IMG/VR virus record: IMGVR_UViG_3300025082_000091
Location: 1 to 21,417 of that record
From: a virus
Strand: one strand, 5' to 3'
Length of the DNA: 21,417 nucleotides
The notes under the pieces were generated by a model that was given only the letters and a program-made list of their open reading frames with translations, ran no database searches and was not told the DNA's origin. Below, piece by piece: positions 1-8,144 of the stretch; within the stretch, counting starts at the first letter, position 1, and every line of letters starts with the position of its first letter. Made by a program: the position numbers and the translations under genes.

Positions 1-1351
1 ACGGAGTGGGTTTTACCTTTAAATTTGGTATTTTGTCAAACAATACACTGACTTCATCTGCAATCTTCTGCCTGCCTGCAGACAACTTTGTTGATATGTT
101 TACACCGACAGTCTGCATATCTAAATTCCTGCCCAGTCTTGCAACTTCAGCATTAACTGCGTCTGTTGCTTCTTTGGTTCCAGCTTCTAATTCAGAAGAC
201 ATTCTTTCCATATATACAGCAAGGTCTTCAGGCGTACCAGTAGATAAAACTTTTTTGTGATAGTAAGTCCTGAGAGCTTCGGTGCCTGCCTCTCGCTGGG
301 CTTGCGAAATATCTACGCCTTCTCTTCCAGCCAGTGTGCGTTCTAATGCGACAGTAGAAGCGTCATCTGTAAGTTGTCCAAATGTGAATGTAAATTCAGG
401 GTCAACTTCTTTTCTGATTTTATCCTGCAGTTCCTTTGCAAGTCTTATATTCTCCTCTATTTGGGGCTGGGTAACTGGAGTTCCTTCCGTCTGTTTTGTA
501 ATTATATCAGAGGCTCTCTGCTTTGCACCAATATCAGTTAATGTTGACCGCCTTGCTATAGGATCAATTATGTTCCTTTTTATAGCACCGCCTGTCGCAG
601 AAAGAATCCTTGTACCTACCTGCCCACCACCCTCAAATAATGCACCCTGCTGTATATCTCTGGCAGTTTCCTGTGCCTGATCGAGAAAGCTTTGCGGTTC
701 TTCAAGTCCAAGTAGCGTTTTTGTAAACCCCCATATATTTCTTACTGCAGCATATCCAAGGGCAGCTAACCCTACTGATCCAAACGGACCAGCAGGGGCT
801 CCGAATATGCCTCCAGCAGTCAGGGCAGCTATCTCAGAAGCAGGTTTGAACCAAGGCTCTGTAGTTAAGTATATATTTTGTGCCATTGTAAACTCAGGAG
901 TATCTGGAGGTATACCACCACTGGCAAACAAAGCTGCTATCATTATCCTGTCTTCATTTATATCATTTATAAACTTATCCTGTTCCAGCGGATTTGTTAT
1001 TTGTTTAAATATAGGATTTCCAACATCATCATCTAATAAAAGTTTTTTTTGTTGGTCGGCATCCATATTCATAAACGCATTAACAAATTCAGCATCACCT
1101 TGCTGTCTCTGTTGTTCAGCAGGTGATTGCGTTGAAAGCGGTGGGTCTATGCCAGATTGCCCAAAGACGTCAACGGGAACGTGCCAAGGGACAGGCTCTT
1201 CTCTGAACGCAGGATTTATGTTTTGATTTACAATGCCCCGTTCCTCTTCCTCTGGAGTTGCAACTGCAGCGTCTCCCCTTTTCCCAGTTGTAAGATCGCC
1301 CAGTCCTATATCAGCAACCTTGTCTTCAAATATGTCATCAAATGCACTCAT
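1..1351 (-). CDS. Large probable DNA-ejection / internal virion protein (partial, 3' end outside window)
   Basis: The frame is open from an ATG at 1351 to the window edge, giving at least 450 residues with no stop. The start lies nine bases after the TAG of the preceding gene, with AAGG just upstream, so it is probably translationally coupled. The N-terminal 170 residues are acidic and Gln/Asp-rich. Residues about 173-205 form a long Ala/Gly/Leu-rich hydrophobic stretch that could insert in a membrane. The rest is charged and probably helical. I recognise no enzyme family. A large protein with one hydrophobic segment, after the tail genes, is the usual place and look of podovirus ejection proteins that enter the host with the DNA. 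That role is inferred from position. The C-terminus, which might carry a lytic or other enzymatic domain, is not visible. Confidence 0.85.
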   Translation of the reverse strand, partial: MSAFDDIFEDKVADIGLGDLTTGKRGDAAVATPEEEERGIVNQNINPAFREEPVPWHVPVDVFGQSGIDPPLSTQSPAEQQRQQGDAEFVNAFMNMDADQQKKLLLDDDVGNPIFKQITNPLEQDKFINDINEDRIMIAALFASGGIPPDTPEFTMAQNIYLTTEPWFKPASEIAALTAGGIFGAPAGPFGSVGLAALGYAAVRNIWGFTKTLLGLEEPQSFLDQAQETARDIQQGALFEGGGQVGTRILSATGGAIKRNIIDPIARRSTLTDIGAKQRASDIITKQTEGTPVTQPQIEENIRLAKELQDKIRKEVDPEFTFTFGQLTDDASTVALERTLAGREGVDISQAQREAGTEALRTYYHKKVLSTGTPEDLAVYMERMSSELEAGTKEATDAVNAEVARLGRNLDMQTVGVNISTKLSAGRQKIADEVSVLFDKIPNLKVKPTP

Positions 1352-1359
1352 TACCTTAT

Positions 1360-2985
1360 CTACCTATTCATTCTATTCATTAAGTACTCTTTTGCCTCTT
1401 CAGCTGATATTCCGTCACTGTGCGACCTGTCAGTAGTAATTGGGACTGGCACTGCAAACGGATCACTCATTTCCCTTTGTCGTTTAATTATACCTATTTC
1501 ATTATTCGCCCTATTGCGTCTATCCTGATTGATACGTTCATTAATATCAAGTAGTTGCCTTATAGAATTTTCATCAAGTGTTACATCGGCAGCAGCTAAT
1601 CTTAATGCAAACTTTCTGTCTTCATCAGACACAGCTGTTCCAGAACCTAATACACGAGTCTTTAAAAGGGAAAGAACATCTTGTGCCATGTTTATTGCAA
1701 AGGTCTCTGTATCGGCAACTGTATTGCCCGTAAGATTAATTCCAGTTTCTTTAAGAAACTTGTTAAAAGTTGTTTTTATATTAGCAAGCGGACCTGCGAA
1801 TATGCCCCTAGCCAATAACTCTCTACCCCTTGCTATGGTTTTGTCAGATTCGTTGGCAGCAATAATCTCGTTCTGGAACCCCTCTAATCTTTCCCCTGCA
1901 ATTTTTCCAGCTGCCTTGTCAAGTTCTGCTTGGAATGGGTCAGTAACAGATCGTGCTTTCTTTCCTAAAAATGCCAACCTTTCAGTATTGGTTAACGTGA
2001 TAGTTTCGCCATCTGTTCCTAGAAAATCTTTTACCTTTCCGTCTGCCTCATCAATAAACTGTAACTTAAACTTCCCCTTGTCTGCGCCTGTTCGTATTGG
2101 CGTAAACACTTTTTCTCTCGTCGCTCCCAGACCCCTTAAATCTACCTCTTCTTCGGTTTCAATTGGAACAAGATCGGTAAAATTTCTTGTCTTATCAAAT
2201 TTGTTCAATGACTCACGTGTCCATTTACTAACATCTATTTTCCCATACGGAGAAGTAGCTGTTGTATCTTTGTCTAAAACGCCAAGTTCTATTGTTGACT
2301 CGCTGGGTAAATTGGCTTTTATCTGCTCCGCCTCTGCAACCGTAGCACTTACCTTTTGCCTCTTTCCCTCACTATTGGTTATAGTATAGTTTCTTCTATC
2401 TGGCTTCCCAGCTGTTGCATCTTTGTCTAAAACGCCAAGTTCTATTGTTGACCCTGTGGGTAAATTGGCTTCTATTTGCTCCGCCTCTTCATCCGTAGCA
2501 CTTACCTTTTGCCTCTTTCCCTCACTATTGGTTACAGTATAGTTTCTTCTATCTGGCTTCCTATTGGTATAAATATTTGGCAACGCTCTTTCTGTAATGA
2601 CTGCTGCCGCTTGAAGTCTGTCACTAAGCTTTTTACTTGCTCTCGGGTCAAGACTCGCATTCAATATTGCCCTCAGTCTGTCTTCTCCCTGTAATGGTTG
2701 TGGAGGACTTGTATCAATCTTTGAAGCAGTATCAAACACTCCCTCCCTTGACGGAGATGGGGCAGGTACCATTATTCCTGCTGGGACTCCAGAAGCGGAA
2801 ACGGTACCTAAGTTTGAAGGCTGGTCTAAGCCCGAAAGCATATCTTTTAGTTCTGAAGTTACCGCTTTATCCCCTCTTTGCTTGCGAATGGCACCGATGA
2901 TTTCCCCAACGCCACCAAGTAAGCCTTCCAGATTCTCCTGCGGTCTTCTTATTATATTTCCGCCTGCTATTACTGGTTGTCCCAT
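1360..2985 (-). CDS. Probable internal virion / ejection protein with tandem 51-residue repeat
   Basis: This is a 541-residue protein. The ATG at 2985 has AGGAG seven bases upstream and the gene ends in TAG. The N-terminus has a Gly-rich segment (residues about 21-36) followed by a low-complexity Pro/Ser linker. Residues about 143-243 are two tandem copies of a 51-residue unit containing RNYTxTNSEGKRQKVSAT and STIELGVLDKD. The C-terminal half is charged and predicted helical. A stretch near residues 430-480 (GTAVSDEDRKFALRLAAADVT, then a helix) resembles the C-terminal helices of many phage internal proteins. No catalytic motif is seen. It lies between a 267-residue virion-type protein and the large partial protein at 1-1351, which supports an ejection or internal role by position. 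The function is otherwise unknown. Confidence 0.85.
   Translation of the reverse strand: MGQPVIAGGNIIRRPQENLEGLLGGVGEIIGAIRKQRGDKAVTSELKDMLSGLDQPSNLGTVSASGVPAGIMVPAPSPSREGVFDTASKIDTSPPQPLQGEDRLRAILNASLDPRASKKLSDRLQAAAVITERALPNIYTNRKPDRRNYTVTNSEGKRQKVSATDEEAEQIEANLPTGSTIELGVLDKDATAGKPDRRNYTITNSEGKRQKVSATVAEAEQIKANLPSESTIELGVLDKDTTATSPYGKIDVSKWTRESLNKFDKTRNFTDLVPIETEEEVDLRGLGATREKVFTPIRTGADKGKFKLQFIDEADGKVKDFLGTDGETITLTNTERLAFLGKKARSVTDPFQAELDKAAGKIAGERLEGFQNEIIAANESDKTIARGRELLARGIFAGPLANIKTTFNKFLKETGINLTGNTVADTETFAINMAQDVLSLLKTRVLGSGTAVSDEDRKFALRLAAADVTLDENSIRQLLDINERINQDRRNRANNEIGIIKRQREMSDPFAVPVPITTDRSHSDGISAEEAKEYLMNRMNR
2254..2559 (-). repeat. In-frame tandem duplication, 153-base period, two copies
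   Basis: Two direct copies lie inside the 541-residue protein gene: copy 1 at 2559-2407 and copy 2 at 2406-2254. The period is exactly 153 bases (51 codons). The copies are nearly identical over long stretches; for example the block encoding SEGKRQKVSAT and the block encoding STIELGVLDKD match almost base for base. They differ most in the part encoding TDEEAEQIE versus TVAEAEQIK. The high DNA identity suggests a recent duplication or ongoing gene conversion. Each unit looks like a small alpha/beta domain. Confidence 0.92.
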
Positions 2986-3000
2986 AATATTACTCCTGCC

Positions 3001-3075
3001 TTAACTGTTCACTGATATAAGTGAGTCCTGTGTCTCTTTCTCAAGAACAACAACTCTGTCTTTAAAAAGCCGCTA
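3001..3075 (-). other. Possible amber-readthrough extension of the 267-residue protein
   Basis: The TAG at 3075-3073 is followed in the same frame by 23 sense codons (RLFKDRVVVLEKETQDSLIS, then VNS) and a TAA at 3003-3001, just before the AGGAG of the next gene. The segment has protein-like amphipathic character and fills the only sizeable gap in this part of the operon. Other genes in the window also end in TAG (at 1360 and 7193), so wholesale amber recoding is unlikely. It may be programmed readthrough, the remnant of a longer ancestral C-terminus, or chance. Confidence 0.3.
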
Positions 3076-3876
3076 TGCCCCCTGCCAGCCTGCAAACATT
3101 TTACCCGCACCTGCCATTAATTGACTTATCTGACTTGCTGCACTTGGTCCGACCTCTGTGCTGCCTTGATTTATAAATGGTGAAAATGTATCTGCCGTTA
3201 AGGCTTGTCCAGTTAAACCAAGCAGCGGGTCTCCACCCTGACGTCTTACGAATTCGTTTAGTATTCTGTCAAGACCTCCCTGCTCTATTCCTCTTTCCAC
3301 GCCACCACCCTGAACCCCTTGATCCTGTATGCCTAAAAGTGCATTAAGACCAGTAAGGTTTCTGGCATCCTGTCTTTTCTGGTCTATATTCAACTGGTTC
3401 CCAAGTTGTGATTGGAGTCCGAGATTAAAATCTGTCTCTCCCCGTGCAAACGCTCTCCTGCTTGCCCCGCTGTCAAAGCCACCGACTCCTGCAAACCTTT
3501 CAAGCAACCGTCTTCTCGATTCCTCTTGGTTCCTTTCCGCAAAGGGTCGTTGATATTCGTTGAACCTGTCAATGGTCTGTTGTGGATTAAACTGACCAAG
3601 TGCGTCCTGTATAAAATTCTGTGTTTGCCCGCCAGACTGAAACAGATCCATTATTGAGTCAAACGATTTCTGCTCAAGACCAGATGTCTGAGCTGTTAAA
3701 TCTCCGCTATATGGGTCAACCCTTCCGCCTTGATCAGTAATTCCCCTCAACAGATTACTAAGGCTGTCAGTAAGACCTATCTGACTTTCTCTTTTTGTAT
3801 CAATAGGGGTGGTAGTAAACGGTGCTGCGTCAATTTCGGTTTGCGATCCTTTAAATAAATCACCAAAAAATCCCAT
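3073..3876 (-). CDS. Virion-associated protein of unknown function (MGFFGDLF-type N-terminus)
   Basis: This is a 267-residue protein starting at an ATG with GGAG upstream, eleven bases after the stop of the ATP-grasp gene. The N-terminal MGFFGDLFKG is an aromatic/Gly motif seen at the start of many phage structural proteins encoded after the tail genes. The middle (residues about 110-170) is Arg/Gln-rich and helical, with RRRLLERFAGVGGFDSGASR. The C-terminus is Gly/Gln-rich with Ala-rich helices. There is no signal peptide and no convincing membrane span. By position it is the first of three probable internal or ejection proteins. The amber stop is followed by an in-frame 23-codon extension described separately. 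I do not recognise a named family. Confidence 0.82.
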   Translation of the reverse strand: MGFFGDLFKGSQTEIDAAPFTTTPIDTKRESQIGLTDSLSNLLRGITDQGGRVDPYSGDLTAQTSGLEQKSFDSIMDLFQSGGQTQNFIQDALGQFNPQQTIDRFNEYQRPFAERNQEESRRRLLERFAGVGGFDSGASRRAFARGETDFNLGLQSQLGNQLNIDQKRQDARNLTGLNALLGIQDQGVQGGGVERGIEQGGLDRILNEFVRRQGGDPLLGLTGQALTADTFSPFINQGSTEVGPSAASQISQLMAGAGKMFAGWQGA

Positions 3877-3886
3877 AGCTATCTCC

Positions 3887-4939
3887 TTAATTTACACAAA
3901 TGTTCCAATCGTTAAGTTTCTTGTATTTTTTATTTGCTTCCTTCGCACCATCTATTCTGAATTGAAGTGGTGCATCTATATTTAGTTTCCGAATCGATTT
4001 GTATACATCCCCGAACCCATCTTCGATCTTTCTGCCAGTTGAGACCATAACCCCCAGAACTCCGTCGGATCCCGCACATCGTACTTCGTTGTTTTCGCTC
4101 TTAACGTCCTGAAGCCAGAATCCGTTTGAGTCCTTTATGTCCATATTCAGCTTGACGTTCTCAGCCAAAGACAAGAGGTCTTTAGACGTATAAGGGTATG
4201 GCGGTATAGTTATTCTCTCGGAACAGGCGAAGCCATCACCAGCCTTCGTAAATCCTTCCGTCAGGAACTCAGTAACTGAGACCTGTAACAATGCCAAAAG
4301 ACAAAATATACTGTCATACCTGAACCCAAACCTCCAGTTGTTGAAATAGGGCTTTTTATCCCTTGAATTCACCGTACAATCGACGCTGACGGCTCCGACG
4401 TACCCTTGGTCGGTCAACATAGGCACAAGTGATTCCAGCTCCTTTTTGAGCAACTCAGCCCCGTGCTTAACCCATAGACAGACAGACTGTGATGCCATCT
4501 TTTGTCCCAAATCTCCTGTAAGCAGGCACTGATTCGGTAACGAATAAGTAAACAGTACAGGCTCTTTGCCGTTAAACCACATCTCCGCAACGAGTTGTAT
4601 GCCCTTGGCTCCCTTTTTCACCTTGATTCCAGCCTGTTTCGCAAGCTTTTTTGCCTCTACAGGGTCGGATTCGTAATTATGTAGACCCCTTCTTTGGTTT
4701 ATTGTTTTATTTTCTAAACAGTCTTGCAGAGATCCCAAATCTACGTTCGAATCAAACACTATTTTGTCTGCTTTGTCTATCATTTTTTTCAGGTCAGAAA
4801 TCCGCACCTTATCGATGATGCCGTTATAATTATTCTGGTACAAATCATTGTGAATATAAATCTCAGTTTCTGCACCTTCTCGTCTCATACGGTAAACGAT
4901 GGGAAGCGATGCCCCAAATTTGCTTATGAAAAGTATCAT
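3887..4939 (-). CDS. PurD/GARS-like ATP-grasp protein, apparently degenerate
   Basis: The product has 350 residues from the ATG at 4939, which overlaps the previous stop as ATGA. An upstream in-frame TTG at 4951 lies inside the previous gene and is less likely. The fold pattern follows phosphoribosylamine-glycine ligase: an N-terminal Rossmann-like strand (MILFISKFGASLPIVYRM), a helix with SDPVEAKKLAKQAGIKV, an ATP-grasp strand (VAEMWFNGKEP, about 117-127), GDLGQK (142-147), YVGAVSVDC, PYFNNWRFGFRYDS (197-210), and a GARS-C-like end (GVLGVMVSTGRKIEDGFGDV, then QFRID). Two things are odd. The usual ExNxRFG metal-binding motif reads FNNWRFG, so the Glu position is Phe199. The stretch that should form the first ATP-binding subdomain, between about 107 and 115, is almost absent. 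The family usually has about 420-430 residues. It may be a pseudoenzyme or a diverged ligase. Its tail-gene neighbours suggest a virion or host-takeover role rather than ordinary purine synthesis. Confidence 0.72.
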   Translation of the reverse strand: MILFISKFGASLPIVYRMRREGAETEIYIHNDLYQNNYNGIIDKVRISDLKKMIDKADKIVFDSNVDLGSLQDCLENKTINQRRGLHNYESDPVEAKKLAKQAGIKVKKGAKGIQLVAEMWFNGKEPVLFTYSLPNQCLLTGDLGQKMASQSVCLWVKHGAELLKKELESLVPMLTDQGYVGAVSVDCTVNSRDKKPYFNNWRFGFRYDSIFCLLALLQVSVTEFLTEGFTKAGDGFACSERITIPPYPYTSKDLLSLAENVKLNMDIKDSNGFWLQDVKSENNEVRCAGSDGVLGVMVSTGRKIEDGFGDVYKSIRKLNIDAPLQFRIDGAKEANKKYKKLNDWNICVN

Positions 4940-5394
4940 GTGCTTTCCCAATTTGTAATATCATATGCCCTGTACGTTACATTGCTTCCGCTTGCAAGAG
5001 TCGTAGAGGTATCAACACCCGCACCTAAATTATCACTGCTTGCAGGAAATATCTTTAACGTATTTGCACCGTTATTGATAATAACTGCTGTCAGCCCTGT
5101 CTTTGCAGTCGGCAGTGTCACTGTATCGTTTGCATTTGCTACGGTAGAAATCTCATTTATTGTTGAAGTTAAAGGTTGCTGACCCTGCGTTTGTGTGGTA
5201 GATGCTGTAATACCTGAAGTCACACGGTCAAGGTCATCGTTTATATTTATAATATTAGATAAATGAGAATACATCTCCTGCAAAGATTTTATCAGCTTTC
5301 TGAAATAATCATTTAACTGTTCATGGTCTTCGTTCTCACTGGATAGAATAGCCTGCTCGTCAAGTGGCAATACCTTTTTGTCATCAGCTTTCAT
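4936..5394 (-). CDS. Small tail-fibre-associated / virion protein
   Basis: This is a 152-residue protein whose ATG overlaps the hub gene stop as ATGA. Residues 1-60 are charged and helical (EDHEQLNDYFRKLIKSLQEM), suitable for an oligomeric coiled coil or anchor. Residues about 75-150 are Thr/Asn/Gly-rich beta segments (VTLPTAKTGLTAVIINNGA, LKIFPASSDNLGAGVD, SNVTYRAYD). That beta segment resembles a small domain found in many phage fibre or neck proteins, where a value is modelled as a constant plus an optional offset in repeated beta strands. Position directly after the gp10-like hub supports a tail attachment role. No receptor-binding or depolymerase domain is present, so the main receptor-binding protein is not identified here. 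Confidence 0.75.
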   Translation of the reverse strand: MKADDKKVLPLDEQAILSSENEDHEQLNDYFRKLIKSLQEMYSHLSNIININDDLDRVTSGITASTTQTQGQQPLTSTINEISTVANANDTVTLPTAKTGLTAVIINNGANTLKIFPASSDNLGAGVDTSTTLASGSNVTYRAYDITNWEST

Positions 5395-7199
5395 ACTCCA
5401 AACTTTCCTTTTACTGGCAGAAAATACGGAATTATTGCATGGATCTTCGGTGTCTGCCCTGTAGCACTTTTACTCAAAACCATTGAATGAAACTCTCCGA
5501 TTGCCCCAGAGTAAACTCTCTTCCACACCTTATCATCGTTGCTGTCAGAAGGGTCGTCAAATGTTAATGTGTCAGTCTGGTAGGCACTCGAATCTTCATT
5601 TATAAAAAGAGCTACGTCAAGGGTGACACTATCATCCCTGTCAACAAGCAGGTCAACATACCCAAGCCTCGCCTTAAACCCTTTTTTTACATACGGATTG
5701 AGTTTCTTTGTTTTTACGGAGAACTCAAAGGCAGCAGTGTTGTCGGCACCCGTAGTGTTAAGCTTGTGAACAACTCCTGCTGTTGTCCCTGCAAGTGTTA
5801 CGGGAAAACCAGCCTGACCCGTATTGGCATCCCATGTTGGCTCTACTTCGTCCCAAGTCGTTTCTCCAAACCCATCCCATGTTAAATCAGCATCTACAGT
5901 CCATCCCCCGAGAGAATGAAATCCTATAGTAAATATAGACCATGTATTATTAACTCTGTTCCTGACAAGCATCCTGTCGTTTGTAGTACTGTTCGCATTG
6001 GGGTAGCTTATAAACTGAAGATCAAGTTCTTCCAAGAAAATTGAATAAATAAGATTAAAGTTTTCTTGGTCAAAATCCTGTACTGCGTCGGGTACCTTTA
6101 AATTTTCAACCCTTGCGCTTAATCCATCCGTAGAAATAACATTTGAAGCACTTACCGCACTAACTTCATTAGAAAAAGACAATATTGAATGTTTGGCAAG
6201 TGAACCGCTGAAGCTGTCTATCTTTTCCCACCTGAAAGGAAGGTCTACATTCTGTGTATGTTTAAACAACCAAATTGATTTCTCGAAAAAGATAACAAGT
6301 TCATCGTTAAGAAACGCACCGCCATTTATAAATTCAGATGTAGGAGCATCCACAAATCCATCATTAGTAAAGTCTATGCCTCCTGCGGTTGCCCACCTCG
6401 CTCTTTGTGCATGAAGCGTTCCGTCTTCTGTCGTACGAAAACACACAAGATGGTCTTTGTATGCAAACACCAGCAGGCAGGTAAGTGTAATATTCCCTGC
6501 GCCCAGATTTACAGTCGGCTTTGAAAGACTTGTTCCGTTATAAGAATCAATAACATCGCTGTTATTAGTAAAGTAAAGCGTCCCTGCCCAGTTCGCCCAA
6601 TGAAAAAACTGACTCGTACTTCCAGAAAATCTATCTGCCTTTGGTATATCATCAAGCCCAGAGGTTTGAACATTCCACTTCGCAACTCTCTGGGTATCAA
6701 AGACGAGAAGGTTTGACCCCCCTACAGGTGTAATGTGATTTGCTATACCCATTATAGCATTGCCGTCAACAAAGCTATAACTTACCTGAACTGCACCAGT
6801 TGGTGCTGCGTCCCACTCAAGAGCAATTGCGCCTGTTGTATAATTTATTGTGCTTGTCGTGCCGTCCCCAGTAAACCCACCCTCACCATCATCCGTAAGT
6901 GTTTGAGGTCCTCCGCCAGAATCTGTAATAACCACAGTTCCAACTACTCCCGAGCGGACAGGGAGATTTGAAAGAGTGTGAGATGCTGACTGGCTGGTGT
7001 CAGCTATGTTTTCGGCAGATACAAAATGAGCCATTTCTGCCCACTGGCTATATCCGAGTCTTTTCTGCAGAACGCCATTTTTTATAAACCCGTTCTGGAG
7101 AGACTCAAATGCATCCTCTGGAACAAGCCAAGGCTCCCTTACATTTACCTGACCACTTTTAAAATCACTTATAGGAAAAGCTTCATAGCCTACTACCAC
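5391..7199 (-). CDS. P22 gp10-like tail hub / DNA stabilisation protein
   Basis: The product has 602 residues. The start is a GTG at 7199 with a perfect AGGAGG six bases upstream, inside the end of the preceding Cys/His protein gene. The N-terminus (FKSGQVNVREPWLVPEDAFE, then LQNGFIKNGVLQKRLGYSQW) is a hallmark of phage neck-plug proteins of the P22 gp10 class, in which an N-terminal arm leads into a beta-propeller. The body is beta-rich, with repeated short segments such as GIANHITPVGGSNLLVFDTQ and NNTWSIFTIGFHSLGGWTVD. The C-terminal part (about 470-600) is a beta domain with YVKKGFKARLGYVDLLVDRD. In this family the protein seals the portal channel after packaging and connects it to the tail. 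Spacing to the gp4-like gene and the P22-like portal upstream agrees. Confidence 0.82.
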   Translation of the reverse strand: MVVGYEAFPISDFKSGQVNVREPWLVPEDAFESLQNGFIKNGVLQKRLGYSQWAEMAHFVSAENIADTSQSASHTLSNLPVRSGVVGTVVITDSGGGPQTLTDDGEGGFTGDGTTSTINYTTGAIALEWDAAPTGAVQVSYSFVDGNAIMGIANHITPVGGSNLLVFDTQRVAKWNVQTSGLDDIPKADRFSGSTSQFFHWANWAGTLYFTNNSDVIDSYNGTSLSKPTVNLGAGNITLTCLLVFAYKDHLVCFRTTEDGTLHAQRARWATAGGIDFTNDGFVDAPTSEFINGGAFLNDELVIFFEKSIWLFKHTQNVDLPFRWEKIDSFSGSLAKHSILSFSNEVSAVSASNVISTDGLSARVENLKVPDAVQDFDQENFNLIYSIFLEELDLQFISYPNANSTTNDRMLVRNRVNNTWSIFTIGFHSLGGWTVDADLTWDGFGETTWDEVEPTWDANTGQAGFPVTLAGTTAGVVHKLNTTGADNTAAFEFSVKTKKLNPYVKKGFKARLGYVDLLVDRDDSVTLDVALFINEDSSAYQTDTLTFDDPSDSNDDKVWKRVYSGAIGEFHSMVLSKSATGQTPKIHAIIPYFLPVKGKFGV

Positions 7200-7471
7200 T
7201 GACTACCTCCTGTTTTAATCAACTTCAAATTAGACAAGGTATGGAATCCATTTGCAATTTCATTCTGAACTCCAGAAACCTGCTCGGTTGTTCTATTGGC
7301 AGCATTTACAGTCATCATTAATAACTTGGGCATTAACACATGACCACACGCCTTCTCGACTTTAAACTCTTTAGAGTCATTGGTCATAGTTATTTCCATC
7401 CAATGAGGACATCCTTTTTCGTCATTAGATTGCGGACATTTATGACACTTGTTTGCGTTTTTATAATTCAT
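7193..7471 (-). CDS. Small Cys/His (zinc-ribbon-like) phage protein
   Basis: This is a 92-residue protein. Cys9, Cys12, Cys21, His23, Cys42 and His44 form a CxxC...CxH...CxH pattern (CHKCPQ, GCPHW, ACGHVLMP), which suggests a bound zinc. The N-terminal half is the metal-site domain. The C-terminal half (about 46-85) is helical with VNAANRTTEQVSGVQNEIAN. Small proteins of this look commonly sit beside neck and tail genes in phages with P22-like portals, but I know of no established function. The start has no clear Shine-Dalgarno box and lies two bases after the collar protein stop, so translation is probably coupled. The gene overlaps the hub gene by seven bases and carries the hub's ribosome binding site. 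Confidence 0.75.
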   Translation of the reverse strand: MNYKNANKCHKCPQSNDEKGCPHWMEITMTNDSKEFKVEKACGHVLMPKLLMMTVNAANRTTEQVSGVQNEIANGFHTLSNLKLIKTGGSQW

Positions 7472-7473
7472 AA

Positions 7474-8133
7474 TTAATCTTTAGTACAGCTTATCACTCC
7501 CACCCATGCAGGTCTCCACGAACTTCCCAGAGTCATATTGTGAGTATGCGAGCCACCTCCACCAGTAGAACTTGTTGTATGGGCAGAGGTTTTTACACTA
7601 GCACCAGAGCCACCCTGCCCTGTTTCACTGCCTGAGCCAGAAAACGAACCAGTATGAGTATGGGCTGGCATTTCCGATGTCGTCAGTGTATGCCCATCTA
7701 CCGATACACCTGATATAGTCCAGCTGCCACCTGTGGTTGCGCCATTGCCTTCCGTGCTTTGATTGATAAAAACCGTATCGTTATTTTCAGAGACAAATGT
7801 CCAGCCCGTAGGCGCAGAATTCTGAACAAACAACATCTTTGTTCCAGATGGAATAGCCTCAGCTATTTCAGTAACCGTACCGCTGCTTGCAAGCCTGAAA
7901 TATAATTTATCCGCATTATTATAAAGCCCTATTACGCTTGCAGGTGTAGCTGGATTCCCTGCCTGATCCTGAAGCTCCACTACAGTGTGTTCACCAGCAT
8001 CACCTCCTAAAGTACCAGCAAAGTTATGATTTCTCGCAAGGGCATCTTCAAGTGCTGCCCAGTTAGCCCTTATTTCCTCATCACTGAGCCTTATTTTTTG
8101 ACTTCCCGCAGGTTTTGCTGCATCCCATGTCAT
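7474..8133 (-). CDS. Tail collar / short fibre protein with HxH motifs
   Basis: This is a 219-residue protein with AAAGGAATAAATT before its ATG. The N-terminal region (SDEEIRANWAALEDALAR, about 17-34) is a short helix followed by a beta strand (GEHTVVELQD), an arrangement frequent in small phage fibre proteins. The C-terminal 120 residues match the tail-collar type: PSGTKMLFVQNSAPTGWTF, MPAHTH (155-160), a Gly/Ser-rich insertion, SHTHNM (195-200) and the closing WRPAWVGVISCTKD. In T4 gp12 and gp37 such HxH motifs bind metal in trimeric beta needles; binding here is inferred. It lies between the gp4-like adaptor and the Cys/His protein. The short length suggests a neck appendage rather than a full receptor-binding fibre. 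Confidence 0.85.
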   Translation of the reverse strand: MTWDAAKPAGSQKIRLSDEEIRANWAALEDALARNHNFAGTLGGDAGEHTVVELQDQAGNPATPASVIGLYNNADKLYFRLASSGTVTEIAEAIPSGTKMLFVQNSAPTGWTFVSENNDTVFINQSTEGNGATTGGSWTISGVSVDGHTLTTSEMPAHTHTGSFSGSGSETGQGGSGASVKTSAHTTSSTGGGGSHTHNMTLGSSWRPAWVGVISCTKD

Positions 8134-8144
8134 AATTTATTCCT

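Noticed and set aside
1529-2389. Long plus-strand open frame (286 codons) antisense to the 541-residue protein gene
   Set aside because: It has Ser/Leu/Val-rich shadow composition and no ribosome binding site, and it crosses the tandem repeat that is explained by the minus-strand frame.
4939-4951. TTG at 4951 as the ATP-grasp start
   Set aside because: TTG is a rare start, and the ATG at 4939 forms the ATGA stop/start overlap seen elsewhere in this operon. The sequence after it also matches the expected first strand.
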